DNA from: Candidatus Wallbacteria bacterium
Lineage (GTDB): Bacteria; Muiribacteriota; JAQTZZ01
Reading direction: 5' to 3'
DNA: 45,821 nucleotides
Assembly (NCBI GenBank): GCA_028687545.1
Contig: JAQTZZ010000034.1
Location: 1 to 45,821 of the forward strand
Position 1 is the stretch's first letter. Every line of letters starts with the position of its first letter. Below, one piece after another: positions 14,885-22,423 of this stretch. Below the pieces are notes generated by a model. It did no database searches, was not told the origin of the DNA, and was given only the letters and a program-made list of their open reading frames with translations. The position numbers and the translations under genes were made by a program.

Positions 14885-15568
14885 TCAGTCAAACTGATGA
14901 AAAAACGGATCGCTGAAAGGGTCGTTTTCATAAGGATCTGAGTAAGGGTCAAAGGGCGCAGGCCCGTTATTGTTTTGATTGTTCTGGTTGTGATTGTCCT
15001 GGAAAAATGGATCGTCAAAAGGATTGTTTCCATCTTCATCGGTAAAGAACGAGTCATCGTCCTCGCTTTTATAGAGCGTGTTGTAATAATCTGTGAAACT
15101 GCAGTAATTGCCAGGAGCATAGTTGTAACCCCATGACCAGCCGTCCCAGGCAGAATAATAATTTCCCGGTACAGGCAGCTGGGGCAGGCCGTGATAGTAT
15201 GCGAAATTATTCAGGCCTGTGCCGAAGTTGTACAGGAAACTGTTCACACCATAGAATATCCCGCCGATCAGGCCGCCGACCAGGCCGCCGAAAGGCAGGA
15301 AACGATTGGGACCGCCGTTTTTCAGCCCGTCAGCAACTTTCAGGTCGAGATATTTTGCCGCAGCTTTGACTTTCTGTTCATTGGATGTGTTGTCCACGAA
15401 CCACTGGACGATCTTTGCCTTATCCTTTTCACTGCCTGTCTTGAAATAGGCATCCATGCTCTTTTGAAGCTTTTTGGGGATTTTTGATGATTCATCCGCT
15501 TTTTTGGCAGCAGCCCAGGCGAAACTCCAGATCAAAACCAGGGAAATGAAAACAGCCAGTCTCTTCAA
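14885..15568 (-). CDS. Secreted protein of unknown function with Asn/Asp/Pro-rich tail
   Basis: A TTG at 15568 with GGAGG five bases upstream is the most likely start, giving 227 residues. The GTG further upstream would place the Shine-Dalgarno site inside the gene. The product begins MKRLAVFISLVLIWSFAWA, a clear signal peptide. Residues around 25-75 form a Lys-rich helical segment. A glycine-rich hydrophobic patch GGLVGGLIGGIFYG follows, then an aromatic region rich in Tyr, Trp and Asn. The last 60 residues are very acidic and repeat a DPF motif (NNPFDDPFF, ENDPFSDPFF). I do not recognise the family. It may be an envelope or surface protein. Confidence 0.6.
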   Translation of the reverse strand: MKRLAVFISLVLIWSFAWAAAKKADESSKIPKKLQKSMDAYFKTGSEKDKAKIVQWFVDNTSNEQKVKAAAKYLDLKVADGLKNGGPNRFLPFGGLVGGLIGGIFYGVNSFLYNFGTGLNNFAYYHGLPQLPVPGNYYSAWDGWSWGYNYAPGNYCSFTDYYNTLYKSEDDDSFFTDEDGNNPFDDPFFQDNHNQNNQNNNGPAPFDPYSDPYENDPFSDPFFHQFD

Positions 15569-15583
15569 TGCAGCCTCCTTCAC

Positions 15584-15931
15584 AGGTTTTTAATTACAAT
15601 AATAATGATAAACTGATCTTTCTTTTTTCAGAGAAAATTTTTGGCAAAAAAATTGTTACAGAACGTTGAATCGAGAAATCAGAAAGGAAGTAAGATGAAA
15701 TCGACTGGAACTACAGCGTGTAATTCGGAAATTTTCTCCAGTCATGATATAATCCGGACATGTCGAAAATCTTCAAAATCCAACAGAAACGAATTCAAGC
15801 CCTGAAAACCAGTCAGCCAAACAAATTCGGAACTGATGAAAATGCTTTGCAGTAAGCATTTCCATCCTTTTGCATTACCAGTATCCTTGGAGTAAAATAG
15901 TGGGGATTTTTCAGCTTGATTTGGGGGAACG
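15584..15931 (+). promoter_or_regulatory. Intergenic stretch before butyrate kinase 1, candidate promoter only
   Basis: A TATAAT at 15748-15753 is the best -10 element here; the paired -35 (TTCGGA, 15724-15729) is weak. If used, the leader to the kinase ATG would be about 170 bases. A 31-codon frame (15760-15855, starting MSKIFKIQQ) and a 36-codon frame starting at 15694 are present, but neither has supporting evidence beyond an ATG. The part before 15700 is AT-rich and should hold the promoter of the minus-strand secreted protein gene. Confidence 0.3.
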
Positions 15932-17014
15932 ATGAAAATCCTTGTAATCAATCCCGGTTCCACTTCCACAAAAGTAGCCGTCTTTGAAGACGATAAACTT
16001 TTGTTCGACGAAACTCTCCGGCATTCCTCTGAACAGCTCAAGGCCTTTCCTGACATATTCTCGCAGCAGGATTTCAGGAAAAAAATCATCCATGATTTTC
16101 TCTCCAAACACAACCTGAAAATGTCTGATTTCGCAGGCATCGCCGCCCGCGGCGGACCGCTGCCGCCATCTGAGGGCGGAACCTACATAGTAGACGAGAA
16201 CCTGCTCTTTGCCACCCGCAATCTCTATGTCACTGAGCACCCATCACTCCTTGCGGCGTTGATCGCCGCTGATCTCGGCAAGGAAGCAAACCTCAAATCC
16301 TATATTGTGGACCCGGTCTCAGTGGACGAATGGCATGAGCTGTCGAGATTTTCCGGCATGCCTGAACTTCCCCGCATCAGCCTCTCTCATGCGCTGAACA
16401 TGAGGGCTGTGGCGAGAAGGACCGCCAGGGACCTTGGAAAAAAATACGAAGAATTGAATCTGATCATCATCCATCTTGGTGGCGGGATCTCAGTTTCTGC
16501 CCATGAAAAAGGCCGCCAGATCGATGCCAATAACGCCAATGAGGATGGACCATTTTCACCTGAACGAACAGGCACGCTGCCTGTAAGCCCTCTTGTCAAA
16601 CTTTGCTTTTCAGGCAAATACAGCCTGCAGAAGATGAAGAATCTGATTGTCAGGGAAGGCGGCATGACAGCCTATCTAGGTATTAACGATGTCAAGGAAG
16701 CTTTGAAACTGGCAGATTCCGGCGACCAGAAAGCCAGGTCTGTCTTGGACTCCATGATCTACCAGGTAGCCAAGGAAACCGGCAAAATGGCGGTGGTTCT
16801 GAAAGGAAAAATTGATGCAATCGCTGTCAGCGGCGGGATTGCTTATAATGAATCGCTCGTGAAAATTCTGAGAGAAAGGATCGAGTTCCTCGGGCCTGTC
16901 AGGGTCTACCCTGGGGAGGACGAGATGGAAGCACTGGCTCTAGGGACGCTGCGAGTATTGCGCGGCGAGGAAAAGGCCAAAAATTTCGCCTGCAAAGCCG
17001 ACTCTATTCGTTGA
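15932..17014 (+). CDS. buk: Butyrate kinase, copy 1
   Basis: This 360-residue protein of the acetokinase family phosphorylates ADP from butyryl-, isobutyryl- or related acyl-phosphates, releasing the acid. The N-terminal phosphate-binding strand is LVINPGSTSTKVAVF, and the family's IAARGG (71-76), SLSHALNMRAVARR and LGGGISVSAH segments are present, followed by a NEDGPFSPERTG loop and a C-terminal PGEDEMEALALG. Length is that of butyrate rather than acetate kinase, which is about 400. The ATG follows GGGGGAA. It is transcribed alone, converging on a CoA-transferase gene with a shared terminator. A second copy at 20446 lies in the ptb/vor operon, so this one may serve a different acid or condition. 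Confidence 0.92.
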   Translation: MKILVINPGSTSTKVAVFEDDKLLFDETLRHSSEQLKAFPDIFSQQDFRKKIIHDFLSKHNLKMSDFAGIAARGGPLPPSEGGTYIVDENLLFATRNLYVTEHPSLLAALIAADLGKEANLKSYIVDPVSVDEWHELSRFSGMPELPRISLSHALNMRAVARRTARDLGKKYEELNLIIIHLGGGISVSAHEKGRQIDANNANEDGPFSPERTGTLPVSPLVKLCFSGKYSLQKMKNLIVREGGMTAYLGINDVKEALKLADSGDQKARSVLDSMIYQVAKETGKMAVVLKGKIDAIAVSGGIAYNESLVKILRERIEFLGPVRVYPGEDEMEALALGTLRVLRGEEKAKNFACKADSIR

Positions 17015-17074
17015 GCCTCATACAAAATGACCATTTCTCGGTTACTTACGCAAGGACATTTTGTTAGAGGCTCA
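17012..17074. terminator. Bidirectional terminator whose arms contain both stop codons
   Basis: TGAGCCTC at 17012-17019 pairs exactly with GAGGCTCA at 17067-17074, and inside that CAAAATG at 17023-17029 pairs with CATTTTG at 17057-17063. The left arm begins with the TGA of butyrate kinase (17012-17014). The right arm ends with the TGA of the minus-strand gene (17072-17074). The stem is long and symmetric, as expected for a terminator shared by convergent genes. Confidence 0.7.
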
Positions 17075-18301
17075 CGGGACATAAACAGACACAGCTTTTT
17101 CCTCCACCAGCCGGGCAACCAGTTCATCCTGATATCCGAGAGTATTTTTTAAAATTTCACGCGTATGCTGACCAGGCTCTGGAGCGCTTTCCGCCATTTC
17201 AGGCTGCAGACTTTGGTCAGTAAAGCCTGCGGGGAAACCTGAAAGCTTTAAAACTCCATATTCCTCGTCTTTCACTTCCCTGACCAGTCCGAGGTGATTG
17301 ATCTGCTCATTGCCCGCCGCCTCCTCGAGACTGGAAACAGCAGTAAAGCAGCAGTCGCAACCAGAAAGCAATTGTTCCCACTCAAAAAGCGCTTTGGACC
17401 CTATCAGCTTCTTCAATTCTGCCGTCAACTTTTCCGCATCTTTTCCATCTAAAGCAATCAGGTCTTCTCTTCCAGACCTGACGCAGAAATTCTTGAAAAG
17501 GTTCGGTTCAATCGGCCCGAAAAAGACACTTTTGCAGTCCCTGGTCAAATACATCCTGTAATTCGGAAGACCTCCGTTCAGAAGTTCTTTCCCGGGAAGC
17601 GGGGACCTTCCAGTCGCATTCAGTGCTGACAGATAAATCTGGTTCAGAAAAAACGCTGCATGGAGCATTGACACATCCACAGTGTCAGCACGAAAACTGC
17701 TTTTCGCATTTTTCTTCCCCAGAGCGGATGCAACAGCCATCAATGCCGCAAGATATCCGGCAGTGATGTCAGCTATCTGAACAGAGAAAACACTTGCAGT
17801 TTTTTCATCAGTGATCGGCGTATAACTCAGAACACCGCTCATGGAAAGAATGTTGTTGTCATGGCCTGCCATTTTTTTCAGGGGACCATGCAATCCGAAT
17901 GCGGTTATCGGGAGATGCACTATTTCGCTGTTGAGTTCGGAAATTTTTCCACCCAGGATGTCGGTGAGAAAGTCTGCTCTGTTGCCGTCAATCAGAATGT
18001 CGCACTTTCTGATCAAGTCGCTCAGTACATCAACACCCCCTTTTTTCTTGAAGTCAACCACTATACTCTGGAATCCCTGATTGATGGCGTGAAAGTATGC
18101 ACTTATCCTGCCTTTTTTTCCGGAAATGAAAGGAGGAAGCTTTCTCATGTAATCGAACTGAGGAGGTTCAATCTTGATGATCTCCGCACCGAGAGCTTTG
18201 AGCAGAAAGGCAGCTAACGGCCCCGGAATGTAATGGGCGATCAGCAGCACTCTGATACCGGAAAGCCAGTCAATCCTGGGAGGCTTGTTTTCAGCAGTCA
18301 T
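17072..18301 (-). CDS. Family III CoA-transferase / alpha-methylacyl-CoA racemase superfamily (CaiB/BaiF)
   Basis: The ATG at 18301 with GGAG five bases upstream gives 409 residues. The start has the family pattern LSGIRVLLIAHYIPGPLAAFLLKALGAEIIKIEPP. KKMAGHDNNILSMSG holds His147 and Asp148; in racemases such as MCR and AMACR the His of the GHDxN motif is a catalytic base, and Asp178 in QIADITAGYL matches the second racemase base. CoA-transferases of the family use an Asp nucleophile near the same place, so both activities are possible. Next to butyrate kinase and the branched-chain oxoacid operon, epimerising or transferring CoA to 2-methyl-branched acyl groups is a reasonable guess. It is convergent with butyrate kinase 1 and divergent from the ptb operon. 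Confidence 0.8.
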   Translation of the reverse strand: MTAENKPPRIDWLSGIRVLLIAHYIPGPLAAFLLKALGAEIIKIEPPQFDYMRKLPPFISGKKGRISAYFHAINQGFQSIVVDFKKKGGVDVLSDLIRKCDILIDGNRADFLTDILGGKISELNSEIVHLPITAFGLHGPLKKMAGHDNNILSMSGVLSYTPITDEKTASVFSVQIADITAGYLAALMAVASALGKKNAKSSFRADTVDVSMLHAAFFLNQIYLSALNATGRSPLPGKELLNGGLPNYRMYLTRDCKSVFFGPIEPNLFKNFCVRSGREDLIALDGKDAEKLTAELKKLIGSKALFEWEQLLSGCDCCFTAVSSLEEAAGNEQINHLGLVREVKDEEYGVLKLSGFPAGFTDQSLQPEMAESAPEPGQHTREILKNTLGYQDELVARLVEEKAVSVYVP

Positions 18302-18357
18302 AAAATCTCCTTTTCCCGGCAAGTCGTCATCTGAATCAGTTCCCTGTTTAAATCGAC

Positions 18358-18387
18358 TTGCTAATTAAAAGTATATTGAGATAAAAT
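18358..18387 (+). promoter_or_regulatory. Candidate sigma-70 promoter of the ptb-buk-vor operon
   Basis: TTGCTA at 18358-18363 and TAAAAT at 18382-18387 are spaced by 18 bases. The predicted start near 18394 gives a leader of about 114 bases that contains two hairpins. Confidence 0.5.
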
Positions 18388-18406
18388 AGGAATGTCCAAA
18401 TCTTTT

Positions 18407-18460
18407 TCTCATCTGCCCGGGAGTAGATGAGACATATTCCTTGGTTTGGGGATCAAGGAA
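18407..18460 (+). promoter_or_regulatory. Two tandem hairpins in the ptb leader
   Basis: TCTCATCT at 18407-18414 pairs with AGATGAGA at 18425-18432, and TTCCTTG at 18437-18443 pairs with CAAGGAA at 18454-18460. Both have a 10-base loop or spacer and lie four bases apart. They sit between the promoter candidate and the ATG at 18508. They could be a structured RNA leader or two operator sites with identical spacing. No known riboswitch was recognised. Confidence 0.5.
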
Positions 18461-18507
18461 AATGAGAAGGACAGAAAGTTTACTATTTTTCTAAAGGGGG
18501 AAATCTC

Positions 18508-19404
18508 ATGATGACTAAAATGCAGCAAGTTGTCGATGCAGCCAAAAAAGGTACCAAGAAAAAGATTGCCGCTGCCTGCGCCCACGATGAAGACGTACTT
18601 CTTTCTCTGAATAGAGCCGTCGGCGAAGGCATTGTCACTCCAATCCTGGTCGGCCATAAAACTGAAATCGAGGCTTTGATCAAAAAACTCGGACTCAATA
18701 ATCTCAACGCCGAGATCATCGATTGTGAGACAGAAGCTGAAGCCGCTGAAATCTGCGTGAAAAAGGTTTCGCAGGGAGAAGCTCATCTTCTGATGAAGGG
18801 ACTGATGGCCACATCAACCATGCTCAAAGCTGTACTCAATAAAGAATGGGGTTTGAGAAAAGGCGACTTGCTAAGCCACATAGTACTCATGGAGCCTGAA
18901 AACCAGGAAAGGCTCATTGTGATTACTGATGCAGGCATGAACATCAAACCTGACCTCTCCCAGAAAAAAATGATCATTGAAAATGCGGTTGAACTTGCCC
19001 ATAAGCTTGGAATTCAGACACCCAAGGTTGCTCCTCTCTGCGCAATCGAGACTGTCAATCCGGACATGCAGGCCACTATCGACGCCGCGATTCTTTCCAA
19101 AATGGCGCAGCGCGGACAGATCAAAGGCTGCCTTGTGGACGGCCCTCTGGCCATGGACAATGCAGTCTCAGTGGAGGCTGCCAAGCATAAGAAGATAGTC
19201 AGTGAAGTTGCGGGACACGCCGACATACTCCTGGTTCCGGATATCGAGTCCGGAAACATCCTGTATAAAGCCATGGGATTCCTGACCTCAGCCCATCTCG
19301 CAGCAATCATCACAGGCGCAAAGGTTCCAATAGTATTGACATCCCGCGCCGACTCAGATGAAACCAAATTCCATTCCATTGCCCTGGCAGTGGCAGTTTC
19401 CTAG
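18508..19404 (+). CDS. ptb: Phosphate butyryltransferase, copy 1
   Basis: The 298-residue product belongs to the phosphate acetyl/butyryltransferase family and converts acyl-CoA plus phosphate to acyl-phosphate and CoA. It has the family LLMKGLMATSTMLKAVLNKE block, IVITDAGMNIKPDL, VAPLCAIETVNPDM and the C-terminal DGPLAMDNAVS segment. Length is typical of Ptb. The ATG at 18508 (ATGATG) follows AGGGGGAAA. It heads an operon with a second ptb, a second butyrate kinase and a branched-chain oxoacid oxidoreductase; the gap to ptb2 is eight bases. The acyl substrate is probably a branched-chain acyl-CoA, judged by context. Confidence 0.92.
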   Translation: MMTKMQQVVDAAKKGTKKKIAAACAHDEDVLLSLNRAVGEGIVTPILVGHKTEIEALIKKLGLNNLNAEIIDCETEAEAAEICVKKVSQGEAHLLMKGLMATSTMLKAVLNKEWGLRKGDLLSHIVLMEPENQERLIVITDAGMNIKPDLSQKKMIIENAVELAHKLGIQTPKVAPLCAIETVNPDMQATIDAAILSKMAQRGQIKGCLVDGPLAMDNAVSVEAAKHKKIVSEVAGHADILLVPDIESGNILYKAMGFLTSAHLAAIITGAKVPIVLTSRADSDETKFHSIALAVAVS

Positions 19405-19412
19405 GCGGAAGC

Positions 19413-20300
19413 ATGACTTGGAAGGAAATCATCGATAAAGCGAGAAGCAGCGGAAAAATCGGGGTGGCTGTAGCCTGCGCAGATGACTCTGTCGTGCTTT
19501 CGGCCTTGAAAAAAGCCAAAGACGAAGGCCTGATCGAGGGGCTGCTCGTAGGCAACCGCCAGAAGATCGAAGCTGAACTCAAGACTCTCTCGATTCCTTT
19601 GACGGATTTTGAAATTATTGAGGCGAAAAATGATTCTGAGGCAGCCGCAGTCTCAGTCAACCTGGTCAGGCAGAATCGCGCCAAAGCCCTGATGAAGGGC
19701 ATGATCAGCACCTCCACCCTGCTGAAGGCAGTGCTGGATAAAGAGCAGGGGTTGCGCAGCGGAGGGCTGTTGAGTCATATCCTGGCTGCGGAAATCAGGA
19801 TGCGGATGTTTTTTGTAACAGACGGAGGGATGAATCTTTACCCCGACCTGGCCCAGAAGGTCAAGATCATCGAAAATGCAGTGGACATTGCCTGTCGTCT
19901 GGGAATCCCTTGTCCGAAAGTGGCCCCATTGTGCGCTGTGGAAACTGTGAATCCCGACATGCGGGCCACACTCGACGCCGCACAGCTTGCCAAGATGGCT
20001 GAGCGCGGCCAGATCAAGCGCTGCATCATCGACGGGCCGCTAGCTCTTGACAATGCTGTATCTATGGAAGCAGCTAAGCACAAGAAGATCAGCGGACCTG
20101 TAGCAGGGCTCGCAGACATCCTGCTCGTTCCACAGATTGACGCAGGCAACATTCTCGGGAAATCGCTGATCTATTTCGCGCATGCAGCAGTAGGAGGAAT
20201 CATCGCCGGGGCCGCGGCACCGGTCATCCTTCTCTCGCGGGCCGACGATGATGCCACCAAGTTCAATTCCATCTGTCTGGCCAAGGCGGTAATGTGCTGA
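19413..20300 (+). CDS. ptb: Phosphate butyryltransferase, copy 2
   Basis: A tandem paralogue of ptb1 with 295 residues, it keeps ALMKGMISTSTLLKAVLDKE, FVTDGGMNLYPDLAQK, VAPLCAVETVNPDM and DGPLALDNAVS. Protein similarity to copy 1 is high but the DNA has diverged, so the duplication is not recent. The two copies could form hetero-oligomers or prefer different acyl chain shapes, such as isobutyryl against isovaleryl. The ATG follows GCGGAAGC, eight bases after the ptb1 stop. The gene is followed by a gap of 145 bases that holds a palindromic repeat. Confidence 0.9.
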   Translation: MTWKEIIDKARSSGKIGVAVACADDSVVLSALKKAKDEGLIEGLLVGNRQKIEAELKTLSIPLTDFEIIEAKNDSEAAAVSVNLVRQNRAKALMKGMISTSTLLKAVLDKEQGLRSGGLLSHILAAEIRMRMFFVTDGGMNLYPDLAQKVKIIENAVDIACRLGIPCPKVAPLCAVETVNPDMRATLDAAQLAKMAERGQIKRCIIDGPLALDNAVSMEAAKHKKISGPVAGLADILLVPQIDAGNILGKSLIYFAHAAVGGIIAGAAAPVILLSRADDDATKFNSICLAKAVMC

Positions 20301-20322
20301 TGAAATGTAAGGATGAAATAGA

Positions 20323-20353
20323 TTGTAGGGGCGTTGCATGCAACGCCCGTACG
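20323..20353. repeat. REP-like palindromic element between ptb2 and buk2
   Basis: GGGCGTTGCATGCAACGCCC at 20329-20348 is a perfect 20-bp palindrome flanked by TTGTAG and CGTACGAA. A related element with TTGTA(A/G)GG ends occurs at 26644-26675. Such short palindromes are typical of REP-like or miniature mobile elements. Inside the operon it could act as an RNA stability hairpin or a partial terminator. Confidence 0.6.
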
Positions 20354-20445
20354 AATATAGTATGGAATCTGTAATCTCGCTGTAGCCTCCGGGGAAATGG
20401 GCAGTATGATCCGAGGTTTTCGATTTTCTGCAATTCGGAGGAAAA

Positions 20446-21519
20446 ATGAAGCAGTACCGGCTCCTGGTGATCAATCCAGGTTCCACTTCCACCAAGACCG
20501 CTGTCTACGAAGGAGACAAGGAACTTTTTTCCGAAACGATCAGGCACGATCACAATGAAATTGAAAAGTATCAGAAAATCATCGACCAGTATGAATTCCG
20601 CTCCAAAATCATCGAATCCCAGCTCAGACAGAAAGGTATTGAACTGTCATCTCTGGATGCTGTAGTAGCCAGAGGTGGACTTCTGAAACCCATCAGAGGC
20701 GGAGTATTCGAGGTCAACGAAAAGATGATCTCTGACCTGAAAAAAGCCGAGCGCGGTGAACATGCCTCCAACCTGGGCGCCATCATCGCCCGTGACCTGG
20801 CAGCCAAGATCAAAAAGCCATCCTATATTGTCGACCCGGTAGTGGTGGACGAAATGGACGACATCGCCAGGCTCTCAGGACTCCCGGAAATCGACCGCAT
20901 TTCCATCTTCCATGCCCTCAATCAGAAAGCCACTGCCAGAAGAGCAGCCAGGGAACTTGGCAAAAAGTATGAGGACATCACCCTGATCGTGGCTCACATG
21001 GGTGGAGGAATTACCATCGGTGCCCATAAAAAGGGAAGGGTGATCGATGTCAACAACGGCTTGAACGGCGACGGTCCTTTCTCACCTGAGCGCACAGGCG
21101 ACCTGCCTGTTTCATCTCTTGTGAAAATGTGTTTTTCAGGCAAATACACTGAGCCCGAGATTCAGAAAAAGATCAAGGGCAAAGGTGGCCTGATGGCTTA
21201 CCTGAACACTGCTGATGCCAGAGAAGTGGAGAAAATGGTGGATAAGGGCGATAAAAAAGCCGCTTTGATTTACGAAGCAATGGCTTATCAGGTGGCCAAG
21301 GAGATCGGTGCTCTCTCCACAGTGCTCTGCGGAAAAATTGACGGCATCGTGCTCACAGGCGGCCTGGCCTATGACAAACGGTACATCAAGTGGATCACCG
21401 ACAGGGTATCGTTCCTCGGCAGGGTATTCGTCTATCCTGGCGAAGATGAGATGGAAGCCTTGAGGGACGGCGGACTGCGCGTACTGTCGGGCGAGGAAAC
21501 CGCCAATGGATATAACTGA
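20446..21519 (+). CDS. buk: Butyrate kinase, copy 2
   Basis: The 357-residue product parallels copy 1, with LVINPGSTSTKTAVYEGDKE at the start, VARGGLLKPI, FHALNQKATARRAA, MGGGITIGAHKKGR, the DGPFSPERTGDLPVSSL loop and PGEDEMEALRDGG near the end. It performs the ATP-forming last step of the route laid out in this operon. GGAGG lies close before the ATG. The last 14 bases overlap the start of the next gene, an ATPase, which suggests coupled translation. The two kinases are clearly paralogous but diverged. Confidence 0.92.
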   Translation: MKQYRLLVINPGSTSTKTAVYEGDKELFSETIRHDHNEIEKYQKIIDQYEFRSKIIESQLRQKGIELSSLDAVVARGGLLKPIRGGVFEVNEKMISDLKKAERGEHASNLGAIIARDLAAKIKKPSYIVDPVVVDEMDDIARLSGLPEIDRISIFHALNQKATARRAARELGKKYEDITLIVAHMGGGITIGAHKKGRVIDVNNGLNGDGPFSPERTGDLPVSSLVKMCFSGKYTEPEIQKKIKGKGGLMAYLNTADAREVEKMVDKGDKKAALIYEAMAYQVAKEIGALSTVLCGKIDGIVLTGGLAYDKRYIKWITDRVSFLGRVFVYPGEDEMEALRDGGLRVLSGEETANGYN

Positions 21520-22213
21520 CGGCAAAAGGCTGACCGTGATCAGCGGAGCCTTTGGCACCGGAAAGACCGAGATCGCCATCAACCTGGCCCTGAAGCTGCG
21601 GGAAGCAGGTGTGGAAAAAGTCTTTCTCGTCGACCTGGACATTGTGAACCTCTTTTTTCGCTCCAGGCAGAAGGCCTATGAATTAAAGAAAAAAGGTATC
21701 CGGGTCATCTCCAGTCAGGAAGGCATGGAAAATGCAGACCTGCCTTCTCTTTCACCGGAAATCGCAGACAGCTTCGCCCAGGAAGACAGTACAGTTGTTT
21801 TTGATCTGGGCGGATCAGAGCTCGGCGCCACGGTGCTTTCCAGGTTTCACCAGGAATTCATCGGACAGTCATACAATCACTGGCTGGTGGTGAATCCTTA
21901 CCGGCCTTTCAACGAAAAAAACGAAGACACCCTGGAGATGGCGGAACAGATCGCGGTTCGCGCGCGCCTTCCAATCACAGGAATGATCGCCAATCCCCAC
22001 CTGCTGGACGAGACAACCCCCGACATCATCAGGGAAGGATTTGCTCAAGTCAGAAAAATCGACAGATATCCGCTGCTTTACCTGTCCGTGATGGACAGTT
22101 ATCTTTACTCCGGTCTGGACCGGGAATTCGATGTGCCGGTAATGGTTATCGGCAAACAGATGAAACAGCCATGGGAAGAAGGGGGAATTCTTATCTCAGG
22201 AAAGGGGGATTAA
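21506..22213 (+). CDS. P-loop NTPase of the MinD/CobQ (SIMIBI) type
   Basis: The 235-residue product starts with a Walker A loop, SGAFGTGKTEIA (13-24), followed by VDLDIVNLFFRSR, where MinD- or CobQ-like proteins have their switch I Asp, and VFDLGGSELGATVL at the Walker B/switch II place. It lacks the signature Lys of the deviant MinD Walker motif. The 5' end overlaps buk2 by 14 bases and the stop abuts vorD, so it belongs to this operon. It could assist assembly or metal/iron-sulfur loading of the oxidoreductase, or regulate it, but no sequence feature proves this. Length and motif order resemble stand-alone cobyrinate-synthase-like NTPases. Confidence 0.7.
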   Translation: MDITDGKRLTVISGAFGTGKTEIAINLALKLREAGVEKVFLVDLDIVNLFFRSRQKAYELKKKGIRVISSQEGMENADLPSLSPEIADSFAQEDSTVVFDLGGSELGATVLSRFHQEFIGQSYNHWLVVNPYRPFNEKNEDTLEMAEQIAVRARLPITGMIANPHLLDETTPDIIREGFAQVRKIDRYPLLYLSVMDSYLYSGLDREFDVPVMVIGKQMKQPWEEGGILISGKGD

Positions 22214-22414
22214 ATGCCAAAGATCGTGATCAAGGAAGAAATCTGCAAGGGGTGCGCACTCTGCGTCCGTCTCTGCCCTAAAAAAGTAATTAAAATCGGA
22301 ACCCAGCTCAATGCAAAAGGCTACCATCCTGCGGTTTATGCCGGCGACGGCTGCATCGCCTGCCGTGCCTGCGCCATGACCTGTCCTGATGTGGCAATCG
22401 AAATATTCAAATAA
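22214..22414 (+). CDS. vorD: Ferredoxin-like delta subunit of 2-oxoacid:ferredoxin oxidoreductase
   Basis: The 66-residue protein has two [4Fe-4S] motifs: C11, C14, C17, C21 and C47, C50, C53, C57. It is the small electron-transfer subunit in four-subunit VOR/KOR enzymes, passing electrons from the TPP-binding subunit to free ferredoxin. The ATG immediately follows the stop of the ATPase gene. Together with the alpha, beta and gamma subunits that follow without gaps, this identifies the complex; the exact oxoacid is inferred from the branched-chain fermentation context. Confidence 0.88.
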   Translation: MPKIVIKEEICKGCALCVRLCPKKVIKIGTQLNAKGYHPAVYAGDGCIACRACAMTCPDVAIEIFK

Positions 22415-22423
22415 GGGGGTTTG

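Noticed and set aside
15641-15656. TTGGCAAAAAAATTGTT resembles a sigma-54 promoter.
   Set aside because: The essential GC at -12 is GT and the expected C after GGCA is missing; no gene starts at the right distance.
15694-15855. Two frames of 36 and 31 codons before butyrate kinase 1.
   Set aside because: No recognisable product, and they overlap each other in an area likely to be promoter and leader.
20323-20353. Considered as an integron attC site or recombination site.
   Set aside because: It is a simple short palindrome without the attC consensus core and without an integrase or cassette genes nearby.
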